A stretch of DNA of 64,000 nucleotides from an uncultured Collinsella sp. (GTDB lineage: Bacteria; Actinomycetota; Coriobacteriia; Coriobacteriales; Coriobacteriaceae), in NCBI GenBank assembly GCA_902475785.1, contig CABSAN010000003.1:21559-85558 (forward strand), written 5' to 3'. This document shows positions 35,223 through 42,977 of the stretch, piece after piece; position 1 is the stretch's first letter, and each line of letters starts with the position of its first letter. The notes under the pieces were generated by a model. That model was not told where the DNA came from, did not search any database, and saw only the letters and a list, made by a program, of their open reading frames with translations. Made by a program: the position numbers and the translations under genes.

Positions 35223-36440
35223 ATGCGCATCCTCAATATCTCGGCACAAAAACCAGATAGCACTGGCAGCGGCACCTACCTTGCCGCGCTCGTGCGCGAA
35301 CAGATTGAGACGGGGCATCGCGCCGCCGTGCTTTGCGGCGCGGCACCGGGTGATACCCAAGGCGAGCTGGACCGGCGTGCTGCCGTGTTTGCCGTACCGT
35401 TCGAGTCGCCCGAGCTGCCGTTTCCCATCTGTGGTATGTCCGATGTCATGCCCTATCCCTCCACGCGCTATCGTGACCTGACGCCTTCGATGCTCAAGGC
35501 ATTTGAGCGGGCATTTGCTGCAGCAATCGATCGGGCGGTGGCTGAGTTTCGGCCCGATCTGGTGCTCTGCCATCACCTGTATCTGGTGACCGCATTGGCG
35601 CGCGAGTGCGTTCGGGGCGTGCCGGTTGTTGCCGTGTGCCATTCGACCGACCTGCGCCAGCTGCGTTCGCATGCGCTCGAGCGCGATCGCATCGTACGTG
35701 CGGTTCGTCGGCTCGATGCCGTCTTTGCGCTCCATGCTGAGCAGGCTGAGCAGATTGGCCTGGTGTGCGGCGTCGATACCGATCGCATCCACGTGATTGG
35801 GACGGGCTACGACCATCGCGTCTTCTGCCGCGACGCAAGCGTGGCGAGGCAGCCGGGATCGCTTGTGTACGTGGGCAAGATTTGCTTTAAAAAGGGCGTC
35901 GAGTCGCTGGTCCGAGCCGTGTCATTGCCGATTGACGATGACGTCCGCCCATCTGGCTTGGTACTTGTGGGCGGCCGCGGGGACGATGCCGAGTACGCGC
36001 GTATCGAGCGCTTGGCTGCGGCCTCGAATGTGCCGGTGGCGCTGGCGGGGCGCCTGGATAGCGATGGGCTCGTGCGTGCCTACCGCAGTTCCGACGTCTT
36101 TGTGCTGCCTTCGTTTTACGAGGGTCTGCCGCTCGTGACGATCGAGGCTCTCGCGTGCGGCTGCAAAGTTGTGGCGACCGATTTGCCCGGCGTTCGTCCC
36201 TGGATGGAGGCGATGCTTCCCGGTGCTCCCGTGACGTGGGTGGCGTCGCCGCGTATGACGGATGTCGATACGCCCGTGGCGGCCGACCTTCCGTTGTTTG
36301 AGCGCGCACTGGCAGATGCTATCGCGCAGGCGCTTGCGGAGCCGCCTTCGACGTTCGAGCCGTCGGCGGTCTCTTGGGAAGCGTGCCTGGGGCGTATACT
36401 TAAAGTCGTTGATTTGTTGGAAGGGGGTTCGTATGGCTGA
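35223..36440 (+). CDS. GT4-type glycosyltransferase coupled to selD
   Basis: A protein of 405 residues. The N-terminal Rossmann half starts MRILNISAQKPDSTGSGTYL, the acceptor-side glycine loop. The C-terminal half has LVYVGKICFKKGVESLVRA, SSDVFVLPSFYEGLPLVTIEALACG (the donor-phosphate E-x7-E motif) and VVATDLPGVRPW. I start at ATG 35223 with AGGGGTG 9 nt upstream; a GTG at 35211 is possible. The stop overlaps the selD start by 8 nt, implying coupled translation. GT4 enzymes transfer sugars. In selenoneine pathways a glycosyltransferase (SenB) makes a selenosugar from selenophosphate, so a selenium role is a reasonable hypothesis, not shown. Confidence 0.82.
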   Translation: MRILNISAQKPDSTGSGTYLAALVREQIETGHRAAVLCGAAPGDTQGELDRRAAVFAVPFESPELPFPICGMSDVMPYPSTRYRDLTPSMLKAFERAFAAAIDRAVAEFRPDLVLCHHLYLVTALARECVRGVPVVAVCHSTDLRQLRSHALERDRIVRAVRRLDAVFALHAEQAEQIGLVCGVDTDRIHVIGTGYDHRVFCRDASVARQPGSLVYVGKICFKKGVESLVRAVSLPIDDDVRPSGLVLVGGRGDDAEYARIERLAAASNVPVALAGRLDSDGLVRAYRSSDVFVLPSFYEGLPLVTIEALACGCKVVATDLPGVRPWMEAMLPGAPVTWVASPRMTDVDTPVAADLPLFERALADAIAQALAEPPSTFEPSAVSWEACLGRILKVVDLLEGGSYG

Positions 36441-37482
36441 CGATCAGATTAAGCTCACGTCTATGACGGCCGCGAGTGGTTGAGCCGCCAAGCTGGCTCC
36501 CGGAGCCCTCGCCCAGGTCCTGGGCGATTTACCCAATGTGCATAACGACAACTTGCTCGTGGGGTTCGATACCTCTGACGATGCGAGCGTCTTCCGCGTA
36601 GGTGAGAACCTGGGCCTCGTGCAGTCCATCGACTTCTTCCCACCGATGGTCGACGACCCGTTTCTGTTTGGCCAGATTGCCGCGGCAAACTCACTGTCGG
36701 ACATCTATGCCATGGGTGGGCGGCCGAGCCATGCCATGAACTTGCTCTGCATACCCAGTTGCCTGGGCGTTGAGGTTGCCGGGCAGATTTTGGCGGGTGG
36801 CGCCGATAAGTGCGTCGAGGCCGGCTGCACCATCGCGGGCGGCCACACCATCAACGACGACGAGCCCAAGTACGGCCTGTCCGTGAGCGGTTTTGTGCCG
36901 CTCGATCGCATGCTCGCTAACAGCGGCGCACGCGTGGGCGATGTTCTGCTGCTGACCAAGGCGATCGGCTCGGGCATCATCACCACGGCCATTAAGGGCG
37001 AGCTTATCGAGCAGGACGAGGCTAGCCCGATGTTTGACTCGATGCGCACCCTCAACGAGGCCCCGATTCGTCTGGCCGAGGGACTCGAGCTTCACGGCTG
37101 CACCGATGTCACGGGCTTTGGCCTTATCGGGCACGCGTGCGAGATGGCCGAGGGCTCGGGCGTGCAGATTGAACTTGCGTCGGGGGCGGTACCGCTCTTT
37201 GACCAGGTGCTCGATATGGCGCGTTTGGGCATTATTCCTGCCGGTGCCTACCGCAACCAGGACTTCTTTGGCCCGCGCGTGGCGGCCGACGATGACCTGG
37301 AGCCGGGCATGTTGGATGCGCTGTACGATCCGCAGACCTCGGGCGGTTTGCTCATCGCGGCGCCTGCTGCCGATGTGGATGAGCTTGCGCGTCGCCTGGA
37401 TGCCGAAGGACGTATCGCCGCCGTCGTCGGTCGCGTGTGCGAGCCGGTGCCAGGCGGTCCTGCCGTCCACGTTGTACGTTAA
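36433..37482 (+). CDS. selD: Selenide, water dikinase with selenocysteine at residue 17
   Basis: SelD makes selenophosphate from selenide and ATP. The frame opens with ATG 36433 after AAGGGGG, reads MADDQIKLTSMTAASG, meets TGA at 36481-36483, and continues AAKLAPGALAQVL into a full SelD (VGFDTSDDASVFRVG, FGQIAAANSLSDIYAMGG, CTIAGGHTINDDEPKYG). The TGA falls at the active-site Cys/Sec position of the family, so it is read as selenocysteine, giving 349 residues. A frame caller would start wrongly at an internal ATG and drop the catalytic residue. It feeds the SelA/SelB system and perhaps the neighbouring YedF-type proteins. Confidence 0.93.
36484..36527 (+). promoter_or_regulatory. Candidate bacterial SECIS hairpin in selD
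   Basis: Downstream of the UGA, TCGCCCAG (36509-36516) pairs with CTGGGCGA (36520-36527) around GTC. A nearer stem GGCTC/GAGCC (36496-36506) is the alternative. Bacterial SECIS elements sit just 3' of the UGA with a G in the loop; which stem is used cannot be decided by eye. Confidence 0.5.
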
Positions 37483-37539
37483 CGACACGTTTATTGAGCT
37501 ATATACCGTTCTAAAACGATTTATTCGAAAGGAAAAACT

Positions 37540-38166
37540 ATGTCTACCAAAATCGAAGTCAATGCCATGGGCGATGCCTGCCCGCTGCCCGTCGTCAAGA
37601 CGCTCAAAGCCCTGAAGCAGCTTGATGGCGAGGGCGCCGTCGTGACCTCGGTCGATAACGAGACCGCCGTCAAGAACATCTCCAAGATGGCGCAGGAGAA
37701 GGGCTGCACGGCCTCGGTCGAGAAGGTTTCTGACGCCGAGTGGCACGTGACCGTCGCGACCGCCGGTGTCGTGGCCGTTGCGGACCCCGAGCAGGACGGT
37801 GCCGCTTTCTGCGACGCCAGCGCCGGCAAGGGCAAGCTCGTCATTTCCGTCTACACCGACTGCATGGGCCGCGGCGACGACGAACTGGGCCACAAGCTCA
37901 TGAAGGCGTTTATCTTTGCCGTGACGCAGCAGGAAGAGCTGCCCGCGACCATGCTGTTCTACAACGGCGGCGCCAAGCTCACCGTCGAGGGCTCACCGGT
38001 GCTCGATGACCTGAAGGGCCTGGCCGAGCAGGGTGTCGAGATTCTCACCTGCGGTACCTGCCTCGACCACTATGGCATTAAAGACCAGCTTGCCGTGGGC
38101 GAGGTCACCAACATGTACGTGATCGTGGAGAAGATGGAGCAGGCCGTGCGCGTCGTGCGCCCGTAG
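37540..38166 (+). CDS. yedF: Selenium metabolism protein YedF
   Basis: A protein of 208 residues with two domains. Residues 1-75 are a TusA/SirA-like sulfur (selenium) carrier fold with GDACPLPVVKTLKAL, whose Cys carries the chalcogen. Residues 95-200 are DsrE-like, with VISVYTDCMGRGDDELG and VEILTCGTCLDHYGI. This combination is the YedF family found with selD. ATG 37540 has AAAGGA upstream. It may hand selenium between the cysteine-desulfurase-like enzyme and SelD; that direction is inferred. Confidence 0.9.
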   Translation: MSTKIEVNAMGDACPLPVVKTLKALKQLDGEGAVVTSVDNETAVKNISKMAQEKGCTASVEKVSDAEWHVTVATAGVVAVADPEQDGAAFCDASAGKGKLVISVYTDCMGRGDDELGHKLMKAFIFAVTQQEELPATMLFYNGGAKLTVEGSPVLDDLKGLAEQGVEILTCGTCLDHYGIKDQLAVGEVTNMYVIVEKMEQAVRVVRP

Positions 38167-38185
38167 CGTATTGGTTGGAGTTGCC

Positions 38186-38437
38186 ATGAGGGAGAAGCGC
38201 CCGGCGCTTGTCATCACGTTTCCTACCACGGCGGCCGCCATGGGGTGCGAGTCCCTGTGCATCGAGCGCGGCCTTCCCGGGCGCACGATTCCCGTGCCCG
38301 GGGAGGTCGCTGCCGGCTGCGGTCTGGCGTGGAAAGCCCTGCCTGCTGATGAGGAGCTGCTGCGCGGCGAACTCGCCGCGGCGGGCGTTCCCACCGAGGG
38401 CTTTACCGTGATTGATATGTGGGAGGTCGTGCGATGA
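38186..38437 (+). CDS. DUF3343 putative Se/S carrier protein
   Basis: A protein of 83 residues matching the short DUF3343 family, often next to yedF and a class V aminotransferase. It contains ALVITFPTTAAAMGCESLC, GRTIPVPGEVAAGCGLAWK and a C-terminal GFTVIDMWEVV. The conserved Cys of AAGCGLAW is a candidate carrier residue. ATG 38186 has GGAG 7 nt upstream. Its stop overlaps the next start (ATGA), so the two proteins are translationally coupled. Confidence 0.85.
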   Translation: MREKRPALVITFPTTAAAMGCESLCIERGLPGRTIPVPGEVAAGCGLAWKALPADEELLRGELAAAGVPTEGFTVIDMWEVVR

Positions 38438-39573
38438 TCTACCTTGATAACGCGGCGACGACTATGCACAAGCCGCAGGCGGTCATCGATGCCGTGACGC
38501 AGGCGATGTGCTCGCTCGGCAATGCCGGGCGCGGTGCGACGTCGGGCGCGCTCGACGCGGCACGCACGATTCACGGTTGCCGCACTAAGCTCGCGCGCCT
38601 GTTGGGCTGCCCGCGGGCTGACCATGTGTGCTTTACGCCTAACTCGACAGCGGCGCTCAACACTGCCATTAACGGCGTAGTGCACTCCGGCGATCGTGTG
38701 GTTACGACGGTGCTCGAGCATAACTCCGTGCTGCGCCCGCTCAACCGCTTGGCGACGGAGCAGGGTGTGACGGTTGAGCATGCGGGCTGCGACGCAAACG
38801 GCGTGCTCGATTACGACGAGCTCGAGCGGCTAGTCACGCCCGGTACGCGCGCCGTGGTGGTGACACACGCCTCCAATGTGACCGGCAACGCGGTCGACAT
38901 TGCGCGCGTGGCCGCCATGGCCCATGCGGCCGGCGCACTTGTGATTGTCGATGCCTCGCAGTCTGCCGGCGCGGCGCATATCGATATGCAGGCCATGGGG
39001 CTCGACGTCGTGTGCTTTACCGGCCACAAGGGGCTGATGGGCCCGCAGGGCACCGGCGGTCTGGCCGTGGCGGAGGGTGTCGACGTGGCGCCCTGGGCCG
39101 TGGGCGGCACGGGCGTGCACAGCTTCGATGCACTGCAGCCGCTTGAGTGGCCCACGCGCCTGGAGGCGGGCACGCTCAACGGTCACGGCATCGCGGGACT
39201 TTCCGCGGGTCTCGACTTTATCGAGGCCCAGGGTGGAGTCGAGGCGATTGCGGCTCGTGAGCGCGCTCTTGCCGAGCGTTTCCTCGCCGGTGTTCGCGAA
39301 ATACCCGGCATTGCGCTCTACGGTGCGTTTGACCAACCCGCGCGCTCTGCGATCGTGTCGCTCAACGTGGGCGATATCGACTCTGCCGAGATCTCGGACG
39401 CGCTCATGCAAGGGTGGGGGATTGCGACCCGTCCCGGTGCCCATTGCGCCCCGCTCATGCACCGTGCGCTGGGGACCGAGCGTCAGGGCGTCGTTCGTTT
39501 CTCGTTTGGGTATTTCAATACGGACGAAGAAGTCGACACCGCGATTGGCGCTTTGCGCGATTTAGCCTGCTAA
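38434..39573 (+). CDS. Cysteine desulfurase-like class V aminotransferase
   Basis: A protein of 379 residues of the SufS/CsdB-like PLP family. It starts IYLDNAATTMHKPQAV. The PLP lysine is in VCFTGHKGLMGPQGTGG near residue 200, THASNVTGNAVDI precedes it, and a mobile-loop Cys is in TRPGAHCAPLMHRALG near 335. It would release selenium or sulfur from (seleno)cysteine for the preceding carrier and SelD. Coupling to the DUF3343 gene through ATGA supports this. Substrate (Sec versus Cys) cannot be inferred. Confidence 0.88.
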   Translation: MIYLDNAATTMHKPQAVIDAVTQAMCSLGNAGRGATSGALDAARTIHGCRTKLARLLGCPRADHVCFTPNSTAALNTAINGVVHSGDRVVTTVLEHNSVLRPLNRLATEQGVTVEHAGCDANGVLDYDELERLVTPGTRAVVVTHASNVTGNAVDIARVAAMAHAAGALVIVDASQSAGAAHIDMQAMGLDVVCFTGHKGLMGPQGTGGLAVAEGVDVAPWAVGGTGVHSFDALQPLEWPTRLEAGTLNGHGIAGLSAGLDFIEAQGGVEAIAARERALAERFLAGVREIPGIALYGAFDQPARSAIVSLNVGDIDSAEISDALMQGWGIATRPGAHCAPLMHRALGTERQGVVRFSFGYFNTDEEVDTAIGALRDLAC

Positions 39574-39596
39574 AGCTGCTAGACCGTTTATACTTG

Positions 39597-39630
39597 CGGG
39601 ACGGGTCTTTTGCCCGTCCCGTTTTTGTTT
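39597..39630 (+). terminator. Terminator after the selenium array
   Basis: CGGGACGGG pairs with CCCGTCCCG (39597-39621), followed by TTTTTGTTTT. This marks the likely end of the operon that begins near 31430. Confidence 0.9.
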
Positions 39631-39649
39631 TGATTCGAAAGGTGCTCTC

Positions 39650-41008
39650 ATGGCCTCATCCGCCTCGCGTGGTCTACGTTCCGACCATGTCGTTACCGTC
39701 GGCATCGCCCTGTTCTCGATGCTCTTTGGCGCCGGCAACCTCATTATTCCGCCGCTGCTGGCGCTGCAGGCAGGCTCTGCCACGCCGGTTGCCATGCTCG
39801 GCTTTCTCATAGCTGCCATCGGCCTGCCCGTCATGGGCTTTATCGCCGTGGCGCTTGCCGGAACGGCGCGCGAGCTTGCCGGCCGCGTGCATCCAAAGTT
39901 TGGCGAATTCTTCGTTGCGGCGGTCTATCTGGCCATCGGTCCGTGCCTGGCCATTCCTCGCACAAGCTCTACGGCCTTCGAAATGCTGGTGCCGCTGCTA
40001 CCCGAGGGCGTTTCGCTCGGCACGGCACGTCTGGTGTTTGCCATCGGGTTCTTCGTCGTCGCGTTTGTGCTCACGCTGCGTCCGGGTGTCATCACGCGCG
40101 TGCTCGGCCGCATTACGGGCCCCGCGCTCATTGCGCTCATCGTGCTGGTCGTGGGTGCTGCTGTGATCTCGCCGCTTGGTCCCGCTGCCGCGCCTCAGGC
40201 TCCCTACGATGCAGGCGCCGCCGTGCAGGGCTTTTTGACTGGCTATCAGACCATGGACCTGCTCGCGTCGCTCGCCTTCGGCATCATCATCGCCGAGACC
40301 ATCCACGAGTTGGGTGTTACCGACGATAAGCGCGTGGCCTTCGAGATCTCACGCTCCGGTGTGATCGCTGGTGTGCTCATGGCCATCATCTACTGCGGCC
40401 TGGCGCTTGCAGGCATGCAACTCGGCACGGTTATGCCCGATGCCACCAACGGCGCCGCGATCCTTGCGCGTTCGGCCTCTATGCACTTTGGTCTTGCTGG
40501 CACGGTTGTCGTCTTTGCGATTTTCTTCCTCGCTTGCATGAACGTGTGCATCGGCCTTATCAGCTGCTGCTCGCGTTACTTCTGCGAGACGTATGTGGTT
40601 AAAGGTGAAGCGGAGGTCTCCGAGGAGGCCATGCGCCGTCCCTTTGCGGTTCTCGCCTTTGTGTTCGCAGCGTTTTCGTGCGTGCTCTCCAACGTGGGCC
40701 TCGACGTAATCCTCATGTTCTCGGTGCCCATGCTCAATGCCTTGTACCCCGTTGCCATCGTGCTGGTACTGATGGGCCTGGTGCACGGTTTTTGCGACGC
40801 GCATCCGCAAGTGTGGGTTTGGGTCGGCGGCGTTGTCGCGGTGCAGAGCGTGATCACCTCGGTTCGCGATGCGTTCTTTGCGGGCGCGTGGCTGCCGTTT
40901 GATGCGCTGCCGCTGGCGGACATTGGAGCCGCGTGGGCGCCGGTCGCTGTGGTTGCCTTTGTGATCGGTCTGCTCCATAGTCGTTTTGTTGCACATTCGA
41001 GGAGCTAG
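39650..41008 (+). CDS. brnQ: Branched-chain amino acid transporter, BrnQ (LIVCS) family
   Basis: A membrane protein of 452 residues with about twelve helices. The N-terminal VGIALFSMLFGAGNLIIPPLL is the family's Gly-rich cation-site segment. FFVAAVYLAIGPCLAIPRTSSTAFEM and YQTMDLLASLAFGIII are further conserved stretches. It imports Leu, Ile and Val with Na+ or H+. ATG 39650 has GAAAGGTG upstream. It follows a strong terminator, so it probably has its own transcript. Confidence 0.92.
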   Translation: MASSASRGLRSDHVVTVGIALFSMLFGAGNLIIPPLLALQAGSATPVAMLGFLIAAIGLPVMGFIAVALAGTARELAGRVHPKFGEFFVAAVYLAIGPCLAIPRTSSTAFEMLVPLLPEGVSLGTARLVFAIGFFVVAFVLTLRPGVITRVLGRITGPALIALIVLVVGAAVISPLGPAAAPQAPYDAGAAVQGFLTGYQTMDLLASLAFGIIIAETIHELGVTDDKRVAFEISRSGVIAGVLMAIIYCGLALAGMQLGTVMPDATNGAAILARSASMHFGLAGTVVVFAIFFLACMNVCIGLISCCSRYFCETYVVKGEAEVSEEAMRRPFAVLAFVFAAFSCVLSNVGLDVILMFSVPMLNALYPVAIVLVLMGLVHGFCDAHPQVWVWVGGVVAVQSVITSVRDAFFAGAWLPFDALPLADIGAAWAPVAVVAFVIGLLHSRFVAHSRS

Positions 41009-41019
41009 GGTTTCTGCGC

Positions 41020-41048
41020 TTGCACAGGCGGGGAGTCTCCCCTATAAT
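41020..41048 (+). promoter_or_regulatory. Promoter of the tRNA pair
   Basis: TTGCAC (41020-41025), a 17-nt spacer and a perfect TATAAT (41043-41048) stand about 50 nt before tRNA-Pro. Confidence 0.8.
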
Positions 41049-41099
41049 TTCCTTCGCTTTGGGACACGCAAGGTTTAGACCTTAGCTGCTCAACACCTT

Positions 41100-41176
41100 C
41101 GGGACGTGGCGCAGTTTGGTAGCGCGCCTGCTTTGGGAGCAGGATGTCGCAGGTTCAAATCCTGTCGTCCCGACCA
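41100..41176 (+). tRNA. tRNA-Pro (anticodon TGG)
   Basis: 77 nt with CCA encoded. The acceptor CGGGACG/CGTCCCG is perfect. The anticodon stem CCTGC/GCAGG carries loop TTTGGGA (anticodon TGG), and the T-arm is CGCAGGTTCAAATCCTGTCG. All four arms pair. Confidence 0.97.
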
Positions 41177-41182
41177 TATCTT

Positions 41183-41256
41183 GCGGGCGTAGTTCAATGG
41201 TAGAACCCCAGCCTTCCAAGCTGATGACGCGGGTTCGATTCCCGTCGCCCGCTCCA
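41183..41256 (+). tRNA. tRNA-Gly (anticodon TCC)
   Basis: 74 nt with CCA encoded. The acceptor is GCGGGCG/CGCCCGC, the anticodon loop is CTTCCAA (anticodon TCC), and the T-arm is GCGGGTTCGATTCCCGTC. It lies 6 nt after tRNA-Pro. Its last 18 bases plus the next 8 recur at 41440-41465. Confidence 0.97.
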
Positions 41257-41535
41257 TAAGATAGTTTTAACGGCTTTGGCTCCATTTGGTGTCAGAGCCG
41301 TTTTCATTAGCGTGCCGGGCGACGGGAATCGAACCCGGCAGGGTGCGAAGCTGTGAAAATGCGTGAGCATTTTCCAGCGCAGCACGCAAGGGCCAATGGC
41401 CCGCAGCGAAACAAGGGTTTGCGAAGCAAACCCTTGGACTTCCCGTCGCCCGCTCCATAAGATAGACGAATGGCTCTGGTTCCTTTTGGGACCATAGCCA
41501 TTTTCGTAAGTGTACGGGGTGACGGGAGTCGATGT
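41231..41535. repeat. Duplicated tRNA-Gly 3' end with inverted T-arm copies
   Basis: The segment 41239-41264 (end of tRNA-Gly plus TAAGATAG) recurs exactly at 41440-41465, each followed by a terminator-like hairpin. A perfect 20-nt inverted copy of tRNA bases 41231-41250 lies at 41317-41336, and a decayed one near 41515-41532. Between them are small hairpins: GAAAATGC/GCATTTTC (41355-41374), GGGCC/GGCCC (41389-41401) and CAAGGGTTTGC/GCAAACCCTTG (41412-41436). It looks like a tandem duplication or an integration scar at the tRNA gene. Confidence 0.8.
41269..41304 (+). terminator. Terminator after the tRNA pair
   Basis: AACGGCT pairs with AGCCGTT (further TTGG/CAGA partly), followed by TTC. 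A related hairpin recurs at 41470-41504 after the duplicated tRNA end. Confidence 0.7.
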
Positions 41536-41551
41536 CGCCCCGCGCCCCACC

Positions 41552-41622
41552 TAAGTTGCGGTGAAATAGTTCCTTGATTAGCCGAAAAAGCTGTTATCCA
41601 GGAACTATTTCACCGCAACTTA
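41552..41622. repeat. Palindromic intergenic repeat, copy 3
   Basis: 71 nt, with 22-bp perfect arms (TAAGTTGCGGTGAAATAGTT then CC, and complement) around a 27-nt centre. It lies just beyond the duplicated tRNA segment, on one side of the AbiEi-like gene. Confidence 0.92.
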
Positions 41623-41683
41623 TTGAGGTCGAGCGGGCTGGGTCGATGATGGGTTCTGTTGTCGACAAGATGAGGACAGCCGG

Positions 41684-42679
41684 TCAGGAGTCTATGTAGG
41701 GTTTTGTGGTTGGTATACCGTAGCCGCGCATCATGGAGCCGAACGCCTTGACATCGTAGGTGTCTGAGAGCTCGAAATGAATGACATTGTGGCCCATGGC
41801 ACGCAGGTTCGCATCGCGCATGAGGGCAGCTCGATAGGTTTTTGCCGCCGCTTGCTCTGGATCATTTTGAGCTTCGTCTTCAAACTTACCCAGCCCATGC
41901 AGCTCTGCCAGCGTCCATAAGCCGTCTGGCAACTGCCAGCCATAATCTGCTAGATAATAGCCAGCGTTTCCCGGTCGCGGTATCTCAACTTGAAGCTCAG
42001 GCGCAGCAACCCCAGCGAGAATCATCGCTGCTCTCGCCTCGGACTCGCCGCCATTGTCTGATCTGCCGTCCATATGCTCAAAAACGTCAAAAGCACGTGC
42101 GATGCCATGCAGCCCTCGGCAATTTGCCTGCGCATATGCTCGCAGCTCTTCACGCTCGACACCGTACTCACGAGCCAACCCGTCGACATAACCCAGCGCA
42201 TAGCGAAAAGCGGTCGTTCGGGCGATGTCGACCACCGTGCGATATGGATCCGTTAACGTAAACGGGCCGAGCTGCCATACGTCGCCCGACCGCCAGCGTC
42301 GGTATTCAACGAATTCGTACATATCGCGTCTGGTGGAACGCGGCAGCAGCACTTGTACCTTGCCGAGAAGCGAATATGCAGAACCGATGCCATAGAGCAG
42401 TGCCGCCGTTGCTCCACAAAACACGGCATCCGGTTCAACGACCGCAATAGCGGATGCCAATTGAAAGATGCGATCTTCGACGCCGAGGTCATTCCAATAC
42501 GCGGGATCAGCGTAGACATGGTTGTAGAGTCGAATAATCATCTCTTTTTGCATGAGCGCGTAGGCGCAGCGTTCATGCCATTTTTTGGTAGCTACAAACA
42601 GATGCCCGCCATGATGGGCCTCGAATAACCGGAAGAACAGCTCTATTTGCGGTTTGGAACAGCGTTTATCATGACTCAT
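41684..42679 (-). CDS. AbiEi-antitoxin-like / endonuclease-fold protein
   Basis: A protein of about 331 residues. The N-terminal half resembles the AbiEi-type domain architecture of actinobacterial proteins (DPAYWNDLGVEDRIFQLASA, CGATAALLYGIGSAY, LTDPYRTVVDIART). The C-terminal part (YYLADYGW, LAELHGLGKFED, ALMRDANLRAMGHNVIHFE) is like DUF559/Vsr-type nuclease domains that end these proteins, with plausible D-ELHGLGK catalytic residues. No partner toxin is adjacent. I prefer ATG 42677-42679 (GGGG upstream) over 42691. Palindromic repeats lie at both sides, which suggests an acquired gene. Confidence 0.6.
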   Translation of the reverse strand: MSHDKRCSKPQIELFFRLFEAHHGGHLFVATKKWHERCAYALMQKEMIIRLYNHVYADPAYWNDLGVEDRIFQLASAIAVVEPDAVFCGATAALLYGIGSAYSLLGKVQVLLPRSTRRDMYEFVEYRRWRSGDVWQLGPFTLTDPYRTVVDIARTTAFRYALGYVDGLAREYGVEREELRAYAQANCRGLHGIARAFDVFEHMDGRSDNGGESEARAAMILAGVAAPELQVEIPRPGNAGYYLADYGWQLPDGLWTLAELHGLGKFEDEAQNDPEQAAAKTYRAALMRDANLRAMGHNVIHFELSDTYDVKAFGSMMRGYGIPTTKPYIDS

Positions 42680-42862
42680 TTTCGACCCCATGGTCTCGAG
42701 GGGGAGTGAATGACACTACGCTATCCCATATTTGGTTCGCCAGACCTTGCCATAAACTGACCAAAAGCTTGACGGGGCAGGTCAGAGTCATGAGTCAGGG
42801 CCAAACAGATCGGCAAGCGGTTGATTAGTGCCCCTCGGCGGCACAAAAAACCACCCTTACAG

Positions 42863-42933
42863 AAAGTTGCGGTGAAATAGTTCCTGAAAAGCTCGAATAA
42901 GCTTAAATCCAGGAACTATTTCACCGCAACTTA
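42863..42933. repeat. Palindromic intergenic repeat, copy 4
   Basis: 71 nt; arms as in copy 3 (AAGTTGCGGTGAAATAGTTC then C) with a different centre that holds AAGCT/AGCTT. Together with copy 3 it brackets the gene at 41684-42679. Confidence 0.92.
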
Positions 42934-42977
42934 GGAGGGGATGGGGCTGAGGGGCGGGCGATGCCGTTGCCTGTCGG

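Noticed and set aside
36538..37482. SelD starting at the internal ATG
   Set aside because: It would lack the catalytic residue; the upstream frame with Sec at codon 17 has the ribosome site and the family N-terminus.
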